DNA of 64,000 nucleotides from Qipengyuania gaetbuli (GCF_020524765.1 NZ_JAIVLR010000001.1:1302001-1366000), one strand, 5' to 3'. Shown: positions 9,259-18,168, counted from the first letter of the stretch. The notes: a model not told the origin generated them from the letters alone. Numbers and translations are program-made.

Positions 9259-10145
9259 ATTGCCTTGCCTCCTTCGAATTCGCCTGCCGCCTTGTGGCTG
9301 CGTTCGCTGCACAGACGGATGATTGCAGCTGCGGTTTCCTCGATCGAGCGGCGCGTCACGTCGATTACCGGCCAGCCATTGTCGGCGAACATGCGGCGGG
9401 CGAAGGCAACTTCCGACTTCACCCGTTCGTTGTCGATATAGGCGGTCTGTGACTGCTCGTTGAGCGTCAGCAGGCGATTGCGGCGGATCTGGACCAGCCG
9501 TTCGGGCGCGGTGGTCAGGCCCACGACGAGCGGCTTCTTCAGTTCGAACAGCTTGGGCGGCGGCGGGCTTTCCACCACCAGCGGGATATTGGCCACCTTG
9601 TAGCCGCGGTTGGCGAGGTAGATGCTGGTCGGCGTCTTGGAACTGCGCGACACACCGGCAAGGATGATGTCGGCCTCTTCCCAGTTCTCCCAGCCGATCC
9701 CGTCGTCATGGGCGATAGTGAATTGGATCGCCTCGACCCGTTCGAAATAGGCCTTGTCCATCTGGTGCTGGCGGCCGGGCCGACCGTGCGCCTCCTGGCC
9801 CAGCGCCTTTTCCAGCGCTTCGGTCACGCGGTCGAGGATCGGCACGGCGGGCAGGCCGTTCTGGGTGCACACTTCCTCCAGCCGCGCGCGGGCTTCGGGA
9901 TTGACGAGAGTGAACAGGACGAGGCCCGGATTGGCCTTGAGTTCGGGCACGATGCGGTCGAGATGCTGACGCGAGCGCACCATCGGCCAGAAATGCCTGA
10001 CGACATCCGCATCGTCGAACTGGGCGAGCGCGGCCTTGGCCAGCATTTCCAGCGTTTCACCGGTGGAATCGGACAGCAGGTGGAGGTGGATGCGGTCGGT
10101 TATGGTTGCGACTTTCGGCCTGTGGAGAAGCGCCGGATAAACCAC
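9255..10145 (-). CDS. ppsR: PEP synthase / PPDK regulatory protein (DUF299), origin-flanking
   Basis: Bifunctional serine/threonine kinase and Pi-dependent pyrophosphorylase that switches phosphoenolpyruvate synthase or pyruvate phosphate dikinase off and on. [15 protein letters not shown] marks the N-terminus and [15 protein letters not shown] is the P-loop. The start is uncertain: homologues begin close to the [11 protein letters not shown] segment, but no ATG is available there. The only standard codon nearby is GTG at 10145, without a clear Shine-Dalgarno sequence; an ATG at 10220 would add 25 poorly conserved residues. In Caulobacter this gene (RP001/DUF299) borders the chromosomal origin opposite hemE, as here. 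Confidence 0.9.
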   Translation of the reverse strand: MVYPALLHRPKVATITDRIHLHLLSDSTGETLEMLAKAALAQFDDADVVRHFWPMVRSRQHLDRIVPELKANPGLVLFTLVNPEARARLEEVCTQNGLPAVPILDRVTEALEKALGQEAHGRPGRQHQMDKAYFERVEAIQFTIAHDDGIGWENWEEADIILAGVSRSSKTPTSIYLANRGYKVANIPLVVESPPPPKLFELKKPLVVGLTTAPERLVQIRRNRLLTLNEQSQTAYIDNERVKSEVAFARRMFADNGWPVIDVTRRSIEETAAAIIRLCSERSHKAAGEFEGGKAI

Positions 10146-10353
10146 GGGACAGGTCTGCCGACAAGTTCGGGGATGAATTCCCTCCCCGCTACGAGTCCTG
10201 TTCGGGGGCGATTCCCGCACAGCAAATCCGATTTATGCGCAGGCTGGGGACAGCAGGGATAAGTTTGACTCGACTCAAGCCATCTGCCGAGTCGCAATCC
10301 GCCCCTCGCCCTTTCCCTTGCTGGAGAAATCAGGCAGGGGGCCGCTATGCCCA

Positions 10354-10362
10354 TTATCCACA
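10354..10362 (+). promoter_or_regulatory. Consensus DnaA box
   Basis: TTATCCACA, an exact match to the high-affinity DnaA-binding consensus, 18 bases before the AT-rich block and 61 bases before the hemE start codon. Confidence 0.85.
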
Positions 10363-10380
10363 GGGCCAACAGACTCCTTC

Positions 10381-10410
10381 AACTCTTATAATAATCATTT
10401 TTATTGGATT
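10381..10410. other. AT-rich candidate DNA-unwinding element
   Basis: Thirty bases containing only five G or C, against a strongly GC-rich background. It follows the DnaA box at the distance expected of a duplex-unwinding element and abuts hemE. It could also include promoter elements for hemE. Confidence 0.65.
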
Positions 10411-10423
10411 GGACTCTCTCTCG

Positions 10424-11449
10424 ATGCCCGGCCTCCTGCTCGACACTCTGAACGGCAAGCGCGCGGACAAGGTGCCGCTCTGGCTCATGCGCCAGGCTGG
10501 TCGGTACCTTCCCGAATATCGCGAACTGCGCGCCGAGAAGGGCGGCTTCCTCGCCATGGCATATGACAGCGAGGCGGCGTGCGAGATTACCTTGCAGCCG
10601 ATCGACCGGTTCGGTTTCGACGGGGCGATCCTGTTCTCCGATATCCTGATCGTGCCGCACGCCATGGGCCAGCACCTGGAATTCCTCGCCGGCGAAGGTC
10701 CCAAGCTCTCGCCGCCGCTGGTCGATGCCGCGCTCGAAGGGCTGGCGGCCAACCATTCGCGCTACGAGCCGATCTACCAGACCGTGCGCCTGTGCCGTCA
10801 GCGGCTGCCCGAAGGCGTTACCATGCTGGGCTTTGCCGGCAGTCCCTGGACCGTCGCCACCTACATGGTCGCAGGCGAGGGCAGCCGCGACCAGCACGAT
10901 GCCCGCGCGCTCGCCTATCGCGATCCGGGCAAGCTCCAGGCAATCATCGATGCCATCGTCGGCGACACGGTCGAATATCTTTCCGGCCAGATCGAGGCGG
11001 GTGCCGAAGCGGTGCAATTGTTCGATTCCTGGGCCGGGAGCCTTGCGCCCGACGAGTTCGAACGCTGGGTCATCGCGCCCAATGCCGCGATCGTCGCTGC
11101 ACTGGCACAGCGCCATCCCGATACGCCGGTGATCGGCTTCCCCAAGGGTTCGGGCGAAAAGCTGCCCGCCTATGCCCGCGAGACGGGCGTGAAGGCGGTC
11201 GGTGTGGACGAAACGCTCGATCCGCTGTGGGTCGCACGCGAATTGCCCGCCGGAATGGCCGTACAGGGCAATCTGGACCCGCTTTTACTGCTTTCGGGTA
11301 GTCCGGCCCTCGAAGGGCGCATCAAGGCAATCCTGGAGGCTTTTTCGGACCGGCCCCATGTCTTCAACCTCGGCCACGGGATCGACCGGCGCACGCCGAT
11401 CGAAAACGTCGAGCGGCTGATTGCCACCGTGCGCGGCTGGCAGGGGTGA
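10424..11449 (+). CDS. hemE: Uroporphyrinogen decarboxylase
   Basis: Decarboxylates the four acetates of uroporphyrinogen III to give coproporphyrinogen III in heme synthesis; 341 aa. Substrate-binding LMRQAGRYLPEYR with R23 and R27, FSDIL with Asp73, and a C-terminal FNLGHGI motif are present. The ATG giving MPGLLLDTLNGK is used; the frame is open 106 codons further back across the origin, but that stretch is not coding. Directly downstream is hemJ, a later step of the same pathway. No clear Shine-Dalgarno sequence is visible. Confidence 0.95.
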   Translation: MPGLLLDTLNGKRADKVPLWLMRQAGRYLPEYRELRAEKGGFLAMAYDSEAACEITLQPIDRFGFDGAILFSDILIVPHAMGQHLEFLAGEGPKLSPPLVDAALEGLAANHSRYEPIYQTVRLCRQRLPEGVTMLGFAGSPWTVATYMVAGEGSRDQHDARALAYRDPGKLQAIIDAIVGDTVEYLSGQIEAGAEAVQLFDSWAGSLAPDEFERWVIAPNAAIVAALAQRHPDTPVIGFPKGSGEKLPAYARETGVKAVGVDETLDPLWVARELPAGMAVQGNLDPLLLLSGSPALEGRIKAILEAFSDRPHVFNLGHGIDRRTPIENVERLIATVRGWQG

Positions 11450-11480
11450 CGAAGCGCCGCGCAATGACTAGATCGAACCC

Positions 11481-11924
11481 ATGCAGGACGTTCTTGCGAT
11501 GACCTATCTCTGGCTCAAGTCCGGGCACATCATCTTCATGGTCTTCTGGATGGCAGGCCTGTTCATGCTGCCGCGCCAGATGATCTATTGCCACGACGCC
11601 GCGGCCGGATCGGAAGAAGAGGCGCTGTGGGCCAAACGCATGGGCCTGCTGCGCAAGATCATTCTCACCCCCAGCCTTATAGTCGTCTGGGTGCTGGGTC
11701 TGCTGCTGGCCATGCAGAGCGGCGCGTTCAGCCAGGGCTGGTTCCATGCCAAACTGCTGCTCGTAATCGTGCTGACCGGCTATCACGGCATGATGGTTGC
11801 CCGGTCCAAGGCGATGGCCCGCGGAGAACGTCCGCTGACCGAGAAGCAGCTGCGCGTCTATGGCGAGGTGCCGGGCATCCTGCTTGCCTTCATCGTCGTG
11901 CTGGTGGTCGTCCGCCCGTTCTGA
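11481..11924 (+). CDS. hemJ: Protoporphyrinogen IX oxidase HemJ
   Basis: Integral membrane enzyme (UPF0093/CopD-like) of 147 aa that oxidises protoporphyrinogen IX to protoporphyrin IX in bacteria lacking HemG/HemY. Four hydrophobic segments are visible; the first carries the family motif KSGHIIFMVFWMAGLFMLPR with the conserved heme-ligand His, and a second signature lies in WFHAKLLLVIVLTGYHG. Its place 31 bases after hemE supports the assignment. ATG six codons downstream (MTYLWLK) is an alternative start. Confidence 0.9.
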   Translation: MQDVLAMTYLWLKSGHIIFMVFWMAGLFMLPRQMIYCHDAAAGSEEEALWAKRMGLLRKIILTPSLIVVWVLGLLLAMQSGAFSQGWFHAKLLLVIVLTGYHGMMVARSKAMARGERPLTEKQLRVYGEVPGILLAFIVVLVVVRPF

Positions 11925-11952
11925 GCGGGGATCCGGCAACCGCGTTTGCCGA

Positions 11953-11981
11953 TTGACGGCGCGCGGGCGCAGTCCTATTTC
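11953..11981 (+). promoter_or_regulatory. Candidate promoter of rho
   Basis: TTGACG at 11953-11958 and TATTTC at 11976-11981, separated by 17 bases, resemble a housekeeping sigma-70-type promoter. It would give a rho leader of about 100 bases. Recognised by eye only. Confidence 0.4.
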
Positions 11982-12087
11982 ACACCCATCACCGGCAAAT
12001 GGCACCGCATGACTGACGGCGCCGGGTCCGCTTTCCCCAAGCCCATACCGACCCGCCGGCCATTTCCAGATTTATCGAGTAAAATTT

Positions 12088-13353
12088 ATGCATCTCAAAG
12101 ACTTGAAAGCGAAAACGCCCGCAGACCTCGTGGCAATGGCCGAGGAACTGGGCGTCGAAGGCGCATCGACCATGCGCCGGCAGGACCTGATGTTCTGCAT
12201 CCTTCGTGAGCTCGCCGAAGACGAGGAGTACGAAGAAAAGATCATGGGTATCGGCACCATCGAGGTGCTGCAGGACGGCTTCGGCTTCCTGCGCAGCCCC
12301 GAGGCGAACTACCTTGCCGGTCCCGACGATATCTACGTCTCGCCCAACCAGGTCCGCAAATGGGGCCTGCGCACGGGCGATACCGTCGAAGGCGAAATCC
12401 GAGCCCCCAAGGAGGGCGAGCGCTATTTCGCCCTGACCAAGCTCTACCAGGTCAATTTCGACGATCCGGATGCGGTGCGTCACCGCACCAATTTCGACAA
12501 CCTCACGCCGCTCTATCCCGAAGAGAAGCTGACGCTCGACACGCTTGATCCCACGGTCAAGGACAAGTCGGCCCGCGTGATCGACATCATCTCGCCGCAG
12601 GGCAAGGGCCAGCGCGCGCTGATCGTCGCCCCGCCGCGCACGGGTAAAACCGTGCTGCTGCAGAACATCGCCAAGGCGATCACCGACAACCACCCGGAAG
12701 TCTTCCTGCTGGTCCTGCTCGTCGACGAGCGTCCGGAAGAAGTCACCGACATGCAGCGCAGCGTGAAGGGCGAGGTCATTTCCTCGACCTTCGACGAACC
12801 GGCCAATCGCCACGTGCAGGTTGCCGAAATGGTCATCGAAAAGGCCAAGCGCCTCGTCGAGCACAAGCACGACGTCGTCATCCTGCTCGACTCGATCACC
12901 CGCCTCGGCCGCGCCTACAACACCGTAGTGCCCAGCTCGGGCAAGGTGCTGACCGGCGGTGTCGACGCCAATGCACTGCAGCGCCCGAAGCGCTTCTTCG
13001 GTGCAGCGCGCAACATCGAGGAAGGCGGTTCGCTGTCCATCATCGCCACCGCGCTGATCGACACCGGCAGCCGCATGGACGAAGTCATCTTCGAAGAATT
13101 CAAGGGCACCGGTAACTCGGAAATCGTCTTGGACCGCAAGGTCGCGGACAAGCGCATCTTCCCGGCGCTGGATGTCGGCAAGTCCGGCACCCGCAAGGAA
13201 GAGCTGCTGGTCGAGAAGGACAAGCTGTCGAAGATGTGGGTCCTGCGCCGTATCCTCATGCAGATGGGCACGGTCGACGCGATGGAATTCCTGCTCGACA
13301 AGATGAAGGATTCCAAGACCAACGAGGACTTCTTCGCCAATATGAACCAGTAA
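12088..13353 (+). CDS. rho: Transcription termination factor Rho
   Basis: Hexameric RNA-dependent ATPase/helicase of 421 aa. Domains in order: N-terminal helical region ([14 protein letters not shown]..., 1-48), cold-shock-like RNA-binding domain (about 50-120, [13 protein letters not shown]), and RecA-type ATPase with Walker A APPRTGKT near 182-189, a hydrophobic run ending in [11 protein letters not shown], and the arginine-rich C-terminal part. Length is normal for alphaproteobacteria. The promoter-proximal leader of about 100 bases may allow autoregulation, as known for rho elsewhere. Confidence 0.97.
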   Translation: MHLKDLKAKTPADLVAMAEELGVEGASTMRRQDLMFCILRELAEDEEYEEKIMGIGTIEVLQDGFGFLRSPEANYLAGPDDIYVSPNQVRKWGLRTGDTVEGEIRAPKEGERYFALTKLYQVNFDDPDAVRHRTNFDNLTPLYPEEKLTLDTLDPTVKDKSARVIDIISPQGKGQRALIVAPPRTGKTVLLQNIAKAITDNHPEVFLLVLLVDERPEEVTDMQRSVKGEVISSTFDEPANRHVQVAEMVIEKAKRLVEHKHDVVILLDSITRLGRAYNTVVPSSGKVLTGGVDANALQRPKRFFGAARNIEEGGSLSIIATALIDTGSRMDEVIFEEFKGTGNSEIVLDRKVADKRIFPALDVGKSGTRKEELLVEKDKLSKMWVLRRILMQMGTVDAMEFLLDKMKDSKTNEDFFANMNQ

Positions 13354-13398
13354 GGAAAAGGGGCGCCCGGCAGGAAATCCCTTCCGGGTGGGGGGCTA

Positions 13399-13788
13399 GT
13401 GAAGAGGATTGTCTATCGCAGCACCATCGCTGCAGCAGTCGACAGCACCGAGGTGTTCAACATCATCGACACCTCCAACCGCCGCAATCCTGCGCGCGGG
13501 ATCACCGGCTTCCTGCTGCACGATGGCGAACGGTTCCTCCAGTTCCTCGAAGGGCCGCCGCTGGAAGTCGAAGGGCTGCTCGCCGAGATCGAGCGTGATC
13601 CCCGCCATACCGACCTGGTCATCGTCTACGACGAAGGGGCGCAGGAACCCTGGTTTCCCGACTGGGCGATGAAGCGGCTGATCAACTTCACCGGCCCGCC
13701 CGCCATCGACCAGCTGCGCGAGGAACTGGCCGGAAAACCGGATGGTGACCGGGTGTTAGGGCTGGTCGAGGATTTCCTGCGCGCTTGA
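13399..13788 (+). CDS. Stand-alone BLUF-domain blue-light photoreceptor
   Basis: A 129-residue protein consisting of one BLUF (FAD blue-light) domain plus a short C-terminal helix region. All photochemical residues line up with AppA: Tyr6 (VYRST, AppA Y21), Asn30 (RRNPARGITG, N45), Gln48 (FLQFLEG, Q63) and Trp89 (FPDWAM, W104). No output domain is fused, so it probably acts through protein-protein contacts. GTG start, weakly supported by an upstream G-run. It lies 45 bases after rho on the same strand, possibly by read-through, and converges with an NTF2-like gene. Confidence 0.9.
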   Translation: MKRIVYRSTIAAAVDSTEVFNIIDTSNRRNPARGITGFLLHDGERFLQFLEGPPLEVEGLLAEIERDPRHTDLVIVYDEGAQEPWFPDWAMKRLINFTGPPAIDQLREELAGKPDGDRVLGLVEDFLRA

Positions 13789-13803
13789 GCCGCAGGTGCC
13801 GTT

Positions 13804-14205
13804 TCAGCCGGCTTTCTGCCTTTCGAGCTGGGCAGCCATCATTTCCCAGACCTTGTTCACTGCCTTGAGCGGTCGGACCATGACCTTGAAATCGGCAATC
13901 ATGCCGTCCTCGTCGAAGCGGATGAGGTCGATACCGTTGACCTTGATGCCGTCCATCTCGGTGGTGAATTCAAGCATGGCATTCTCTCCGTCCACCAGTT
14001 CGCGGACATAGGTGAAGCTGTCGTTGCCGAGCGTCTGTCCCGCGGCAGAAAGATAGGCGACGACGATCTCGCGCCCTTCCTGGGGGGTGTGGACGACCGG
14101 CGAATGGAACACGGCATCGGGCCGCATGATCGCTGCGAGCTCGGCCGGGTCGGACCCGTTCTCGATAACCTTGTGCCAGCGCGCGAGGCCTTGTTCCGCA
14201 CTCAT
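13804..14205 (-). CDS. NTF2-like / SnoaL-like family protein
   Basis: A 133-residue cone-fold protein: WHKVIENGSDPAELAAIMRPDAVFHSPVV is the typical opening and the domain ends in polar helices. Members include isomerases, hydrolases and scaffolds, so no reaction is assigned. ATG is preceded by AGGAGA. The start overlaps the stop of the upstream FMN-binding protein gene (TGATG), so it is the third gene of a minus-strand operon with a dienelactone-hydrolase-like enzyme. Confidence 0.8.
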   Translation of the reverse strand: MSAEQGLARWHKVIENGSDPAELAAIMRPDAVFHSPVVHTPQEGREIVVAYLSAAGQTLGNDSFTYVRELVDGENAMLEFTTEMDGIKVNGIDLIRFDEDGMIADFKVMVRPLKAVNKVWEMMAAQLERQKAG

Positions 14206-15791
14206 CAATGTCTCCTGAAACTGTTGGCCCGCGCCGCTTCCCAGTGGCGGGCGAGGGGAGTCGAGGACGGCTTGTCCAGCAATACGCCGGGTTCCGCGAA
14301 GTAGTAGATCTTGTCGAAGGCGTCCGAGCGTGCGCCGTTGATGCGCTCGCGCATGTCCATCGGCTGCATCTGCCATGGATTGTCGAGGCCCATGGCGATG
14401 GTGATTTCCTTCAGAGCATGCAGCGTCTGGCGCTGGAAACGGGCGACGCGCGGCGCCTTGTCCTCGACTACCAGGCCGCGCTGGCGCCAGGCGTCCTGCG
14501 TGGCAATCCCGGTCGGGCAGGTACCCTTGTGGCAGTTCATCGACTGGACGCAGCCGAGCGAGAACATGAAAGGCCGGGCGGCATTGCACCAGTCTGCACC
14601 CAGGGCGAAGCTCTTGGCCATCTGGGCGCCCGAATGGATCTTGCCGGAGGTCGCAATCTTGACCTTGTCGCGGAATTCCGTGCCGACGAGCATGTTGCGC
14701 ACGAAAATCTGCCCTTCGCGCAGCGGCATGCCAACCGAATTGCTCAGTTCGAGCGGGGCGGCACCGGTACCGCCTTCGGCCCCGTCCACCGTGATGAAAT
14801 CGGGGTGCAGTCCGGTCTCGATCATCGCCTTGCCTATGGCGAAAATCTCGTGCGGCTGGCCGACGCACAGCTTGATGCCGGTGGGCTTCCCACCCGACAG
14901 GTCGCGCAGGCGAGTCACGAATTCCAGCAATTCGATCGGCGTATCGAATTCGGGATGGGCTGCCGGCGAGGTTACAGTCTCGCCGACAGGCACGCCGCGC
15001 GCCTCGGCGATTTCGGGCGTGACCTTTATACCGGGCAACACACCGCCATGGCCGGGCTTGGCGCCCTGGCTCAGCTTCAATTCGATCATCTTGACCTGAT
15101 CGCTTGCGGCATTGTCGCGGAACTGCTCGGGATCGAAGCGGCCGTCCTTTGCGCGGGCGCCGAAATAGCCGCTGCCCAGTTCCCAGATGAGATCGCCGCC
15201 CGGTTCGCGGTGGTACTTGCTGATCGATCCTTCGCCGGTGTTGTGCGCGAAATTGCCGAGTTTTGCCCCTGCATTGAGAGCCTCGATCGCTTTCGCAGAC
15301 AGCGAACCGAAGCTCATCGCCGAGATATTGAGCAGCGAGGAGGAATAGGGCTTCGCGCAGGTCTTCTCTCCCACAGTGACCCGCCATTCCTCGGGTGTAT
15401 CGCGCGACGGGGCAATGGAGTGGCCGACCCACTCGTATTCGTCTGAATAGACGTCGAGTTCGGTGCCCATCGGATGCGAATCGAGATCGCCCTTGGCCCG
15501 CGCATAGACCAGGGCGCGCGCCTGGTGGCTGAAGGGGCGTCCCTCCAGATCGTCTTCCACGATGTAGGACTGCGCAAAGGGGCGCAGGTCTTCCATTACC
15601 CACCTGATGCGGGCGACGAGCGGGTAATTTCTCCTAAGTGTATGTTTTTCCTGTGCAAAATCCCATATTGCGAGGAGTAGGCCAGGCAGGAGGATCCATA
15701 AGGTCCAGCGTGCCGGTTCGAATATCCAGGCCGCGCCGACCAGCACGTAGAGGGCGACCGGGATGATGTAGCGGAAGGGAAGCCTTTCCAC
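14205..15791 (-). CDS. FMN-binding glutamate-synthase family protein, membrane anchored
   Basis: A 528-residue protein with two N-terminal hydrophobic helices (about 7-43) followed by the FMN/Fe-S synthase domain of glutamate synthase (from about residue 130). Seen: LLNISAMSFGSLS, KPGHGGVLPGIK, FITVDGAEGGTGAAP (FMN phosphate loop) and the 3Fe-4S cysteines in GCVQSMNCHKGTCPTGIA. The N-terminal glutaminase domain of GltB is absent, so classical GOGAT activity on glutamine is unlikely unless a partner supplies ammonia. Many alphaproteobacteria carry such copies with unknown substrate. Confidence 0.88.
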   Translation of the reverse strand: MERLPFRYIIPVALYVLVGAAWIFEPARWTLWILLPGLLLAIWDFAQEKHTLRRNYPLVARIRWVMEDLRPFAQSYIVEDDLEGRPFSHQARALVYARAKGDLDSHPMGTELDVYSDEYEWVGHSIAPSRDTPEEWRVTVGEKTCAKPYSSSLLNISAMSFGSLSAKAIEALNAGAKLGNFAHNTGEGSISKYHREPGGDLIWELGSGYFGARAKDGRFDPEQFRDNAASDQVKMIELKLSQGAKPGHGGVLPGIKVTPEIAEARGVPVGETVTSPAAHPEFDTPIELLEFVTRLRDLSGGKPTGIKLCVGQPHEIFAIGKAMIETGLHPDFITVDGAEGGTGAAPLELSNSVGMPLREGQIFVRNMLVGTEFRDKVKIATSGKIHSGAQMAKSFALGADWCNAARPFMFSLGCVQSMNCHKGTCPTGIATQDAWRQRGLVVEDKAPRVARFQRQTLHALKEITIAMGLDNPWQMQPMDMRERINGARSDAFDKIYYFAEPGVLLDKPSSTPLARHWEAARANSFRRH

Positions 15792-15805
15792 GACCCGTGC
15801 CCGTC

Positions 15806-16501
15806 TCAGCCGAGGTGCTGCGCAAAGAAGGCGCTGGTGCGCGAATCGGCCAACTGGGCCGCCTCTTCGCTGCGGCGCTTGCCGAATTCGGTCGCGAAAC
15901 CGTGATCGAGGCCTTCGTAATCGTGCAGCGTGACCTTGGGATGATCGCCGAGGCCGTCATGCATGGCTTTCTGCGTCGCCTTGTCGACGAAGCCGTCTTC
16001 GGTCGGGATGTGGAGCATCAGGGGATTGGCGATGGCGTGCTTTTCGCGCAGCAGATTGTCGATCCCGACCGCATAATAGCCGACCGAGGCATCGCTGTCG
16101 GTGCGCGCCGCGGTCATGTAGGCAAGCCGTCCGCCGAGGCAGTAGCCGACCGCGCCGACCTTGGCGCAGCCTTGCGAGCGGGCGTAGCGGATGGCCGCCT
16201 CGATATCGCGGACGCCGTGGTCCTGGTCGAATTTGCCGAACAAATCCAGAGCCTTGCCCATTTCCGCCTCAATATCGGGATCGAGCTCGATACCGTCTTC
16301 GAACTGCCAGAACAGGTCGGGGGCCACGGCGAGGTAGCCATCTTCGGCCAGCTTGTCGCACTTGCGGCGGATGCCGGCATTCACGCCGAAGATTTCCTGG
16401 ATGACCACGATGGCGGCACGCGGAGTGCCTTGCGGGCGCGCGACATAGGCGTTGAAGCTGTTCTCGCCGTCCAGTGTGGAAATGCTGACCAACTCGCTCA
16501 T
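15806..16501 (-). CDS. Dienelactone hydrolase family protein
   Basis: Alpha/beta-hydrolase of 231 aa. The nucleophile is Cys in GYCLGG, followed by Asp in TEDGFVDK and His in LDHGFA, the DLH triad. VVIQEIFGVN is the usual early signature. It may cleave dienelactone or other esters; no aromatic degradation genes surround it. ATG with GGGAGAG upstream is chosen over a longer open frame. It is the first gene of the operon leading into the FMN-binding protein (14-base gap) and is divergent from the DUF6489 gene. Confidence 0.88.
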   Translation of the reverse strand: MSELVSISTLDGENSFNAYVARPQGTPRAAIVVIQEIFGVNAGIRRKCDKLAEDGYLAVAPDLFWQFEDGIELDPDIEAEMGKALDLFGKFDQDHGVRDIEAAIRYARSQGCAKVGAVGYCLGGRLAYMTAARTDSDASVGYYAVGIDNLLREKHAIANPLMLHIPTEDGFVDKATQKAMHDGLGDHPKVTLHDYEGLDHGFATEFGKRRSEEAAQLADSRTSAFFAQHLG

Positions 16502-16615
16502 TGCGTATTCTCTCCCTTGATCGATTGCAGGCCTAGCGCTTGCGGTGCGGGGCTGGCAAACCCAGATAGTGTCAGACACCAGAAGTGCGCTCCAGCACTC
16601 AACGGAGGAAACGCG

Positions 16616-16879
16616 ATGAAGGTCCATATCGAAATCGACTGCACGCCGGAGGAGGCGCGGACCTTCATGGGCCTGCCCGACGTGGGGAAGGCGAACGCTG
16701 TCTATGTCGACATGATGTCGAAGGCGATGAAGGGCGTGTCCAACACTGACCAGCTGCAGGAATATGCCAAGCAGCTCGCTCCCATGGGCCAGGCCGGCTT
16801 CAAGCTGTTCCAGAGTTTCATGGAAGGCGCCAATGCCGCGCGCACTTCCTCCAAGGCGGACAAGCCGTCCGACGACTGA
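16616..16879 (+). CDS. DUF6489 family small protein
   Basis: An 87-residue protein starting MKVHIEIDCTPEEARTFMG, the hallmark of a small sphingomonad family of unknown function (DUF6489). It is mostly helical with a polar Ser/Lys/Asp tail. The ATG follows GGAGGA at 16604-16609. The gene is 14 bases upstream of mnmE and may share its transcript. Without a characterised relative, no function is inferred. Confidence 0.8.
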   Translation: MKVHIEIDCTPEEARTFMGLPDVGKANAVYVDMMSKAMKGVSNTDQLQEYAKQLAPMGQAGFKLFQSFMEGANAARTSSKADKPSDD

Positions 16880-16893
16880 GTCCAGCGCCGCCA

Positions 16894-18168
16894 GTGACCG
16901 ACACCATATTCGCGCTCTCCAGCGGGTCGCCGCCCGCCGCCATCGGCGTGATCCGCATCAGCGGGCCGTCTGCGGCGAAGGCTCTCGAGAGGCTGGCTGG
17001 GGGCCTTCCTGCGGCGCGCACCGCCTCATTGCGCGTGCTGAAGGACGGTGAGGGCGGAGTGCTCGACAGGGCGCTGGTCCTGTTCTTCGATGGTCCACGC
17101 ACCGCGACAGGCGAAGATCTGGCCGAAATACACTGTCACGGGGGCAGGGCAGTCGTTGCCGCGATCGAGCGCGCGCTTGGCACGATGGAGGGCTTGCGCC
17201 GCGCGGAACCGGGCGAGTTCACGAGGCGCGCCTTTGCCAATGGGGTGGTCGATCTGGCGGAGGCCGAAGGTCTTGCCGATCTCCTGTCGGCGGAAACCGA
17301 ATTGCAGCGCCGTGCAGCGGAGGCGTCGGCTGGAGGGCAGCTTTCCCGACAGGTCGAAGCCTGGCGCGATCGCCTGCTTGGCCTCTCCGCCCAGGTCGAG
17401 GCCGCGCTCGATTTCTCGGACGAGGACGATGTGGAGGCGCTTCCGCCCGAATTCACCGATGCGGCGGCATCGCTGGCAGCCGATTGGCGCGCAGCCCTCG
17501 ATGCCCCCCGTGCAGAGCGCCTGCGCGACGGCATCAGGGTGGTTTTTGCCGGCCCGCCCAATGCTGGCAAATCTTCGCTTTTCAACGCCTTGCTCGACGA
17601 AGGGGCCGCTATCGTCTCCGAGGAAGCCGGAACGACCCGCGACGTTATCGAGCGTCCGGTCGCCTTTGGAGGGGTGCCGTTCATCCTCGTCGATACGGCT
17701 GGACTGCGGGAAAGTGGTGCCGGCTCCATCGAAAGTATCGGCATAGACCGCGCAAGGCGTGAACTCGATCGCTCGGATATCATCCTGTGGCTGGGCGATG
17801 AGGGGCAGGGACCGGCCGGGTCGCTCGAGATTTCACCCAAGAGTGATATTGAAGGGGCGGCCAAGTCGAACGCTGCGCATTACGTATCGGCGCAGACGGG
17901 CGAGGGCGTCGAGGCACTGATTGCAGACCTGGTGCAGCGCGCTCGCCAGTTGCTACCCAAACCCGGCCTCGCGGCATACAACCAGAGACAGGCGGAATCG
18001 CTTTCGGATGCGTATGACGCAATCGAAGGTATTTCGGCGGGGGAGGACCTGCTCCTGATCGGCGAGAGATTGCGAATTGCGCGGCGTGCGCTCGACGGTT
18101 TGCTCGGTCGGCATTCGACAGAAGATGTACTCGACGCCCTGTTCGGCCGCTTCTGCATCGGGAAGTAG
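16894..18168 (+). CDS. mnmE: tRNA modification GTPase MnmE
   Basis: GTPase of the MnmEG complex that installs 5-(carboxymethyl)aminomethyl on wobble uridine 34 of tRNAs. 424 aa with an N-terminal folate-binding domain ([20 protein letters not shown]), a helical domain, and an inserted G domain: P-loop near 219-227 (GPPNAGKSS), [13 protein letters not shown]. The invariant C-terminal FCIGK ends the protein (C421-K424). The start is GTG. A parS site begins one base after its stop. Confidence 0.96.
   Translation: MTDTIFALSSGSPPAAIGVIRISGPSAAKALERLAGGLPAARTASLRVLKDGEGGVLDRALVLFFDGPRTATGEDLAEIHCHGGRAVVAAIERALGTMEGLRRAEPGEFTRRAFANGVVDLAEAEGLADLLSAETELQRRAAEASAGGQLSRQVEAWRDRLLGLSAQVEAALDFSDEDDVEALPPEFTDAAASLAADWRAALDAPRAERLRDGIRVVFAGPPNAGKSSLFNALLDEGAAIVSEEAGTTRDVIERPVAFGGVPFILVDTAGLRESGAGSIESIGIDRARRELDRSDIILWLGDEGQGPAGSLEISPKSDIEGAAKSNAAHYVSAQTGEGVEALIADLVQRARQLLPKPGLAAYNQRQAESLSDAYDAIEGISAGEDLLLIGERLRIARRALDGLLGRHSTEDVLDALFGRFCIGK

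Larger units (their letters stand above)
10193..10416. promoter_or_regulatory. Cluster of seven GANTC (CcrM methylation) sites in oriC
   Basis: GANTC occurs at 10193, 10210, 10267, 10272, 10289, 10372 and 10412, seven in 224 bp where fewer than one is expected at about 64% GC. CcrM methylates this sequence in alphaproteobacteria, and its hemimethylated state after fork passage marks cell-cycle time. The density suggests the origin's methylation state is read or maintained. Confidence 0.75.
10146..10423. other. oriC: Putative chromosomal replication origin (oriC)
   Basis: Non-coding gap between divergent ppsR and hemE, the same pair that flanks the Caulobacter origin. Seen directly: a perfect DnaA box TTATCCACA; an AT-rich block just before hemE; seven GANTC sites; and weaker DnaA-like sequences (TTCTCCACA on the minus strand at 10129-10121, inside the ppsR start region, and TTATCCC on the minus strand at 10262-10256). 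Genes point away on both sides, and parA/parB with parS sites lie about 8-10 kb to the right. No TTAA half-site for CtrA occurs. The origin call is an inference from context plus these motifs. Confidence 0.8.

Noticed and set aside
10106-10423. Open frame in the hemE phase across the whole origin
   Set aside because: No start signal, no family resemblance, and it crosses the DnaA box and AT-rich block; the hemE product starts at MPGLLLDT.
11933-11951. CGGCAA/TTGCCG hairpin after hemJ as terminator
   Set aside because: Only 6 bp and no T-run; it also touches the proposed rho promoter.
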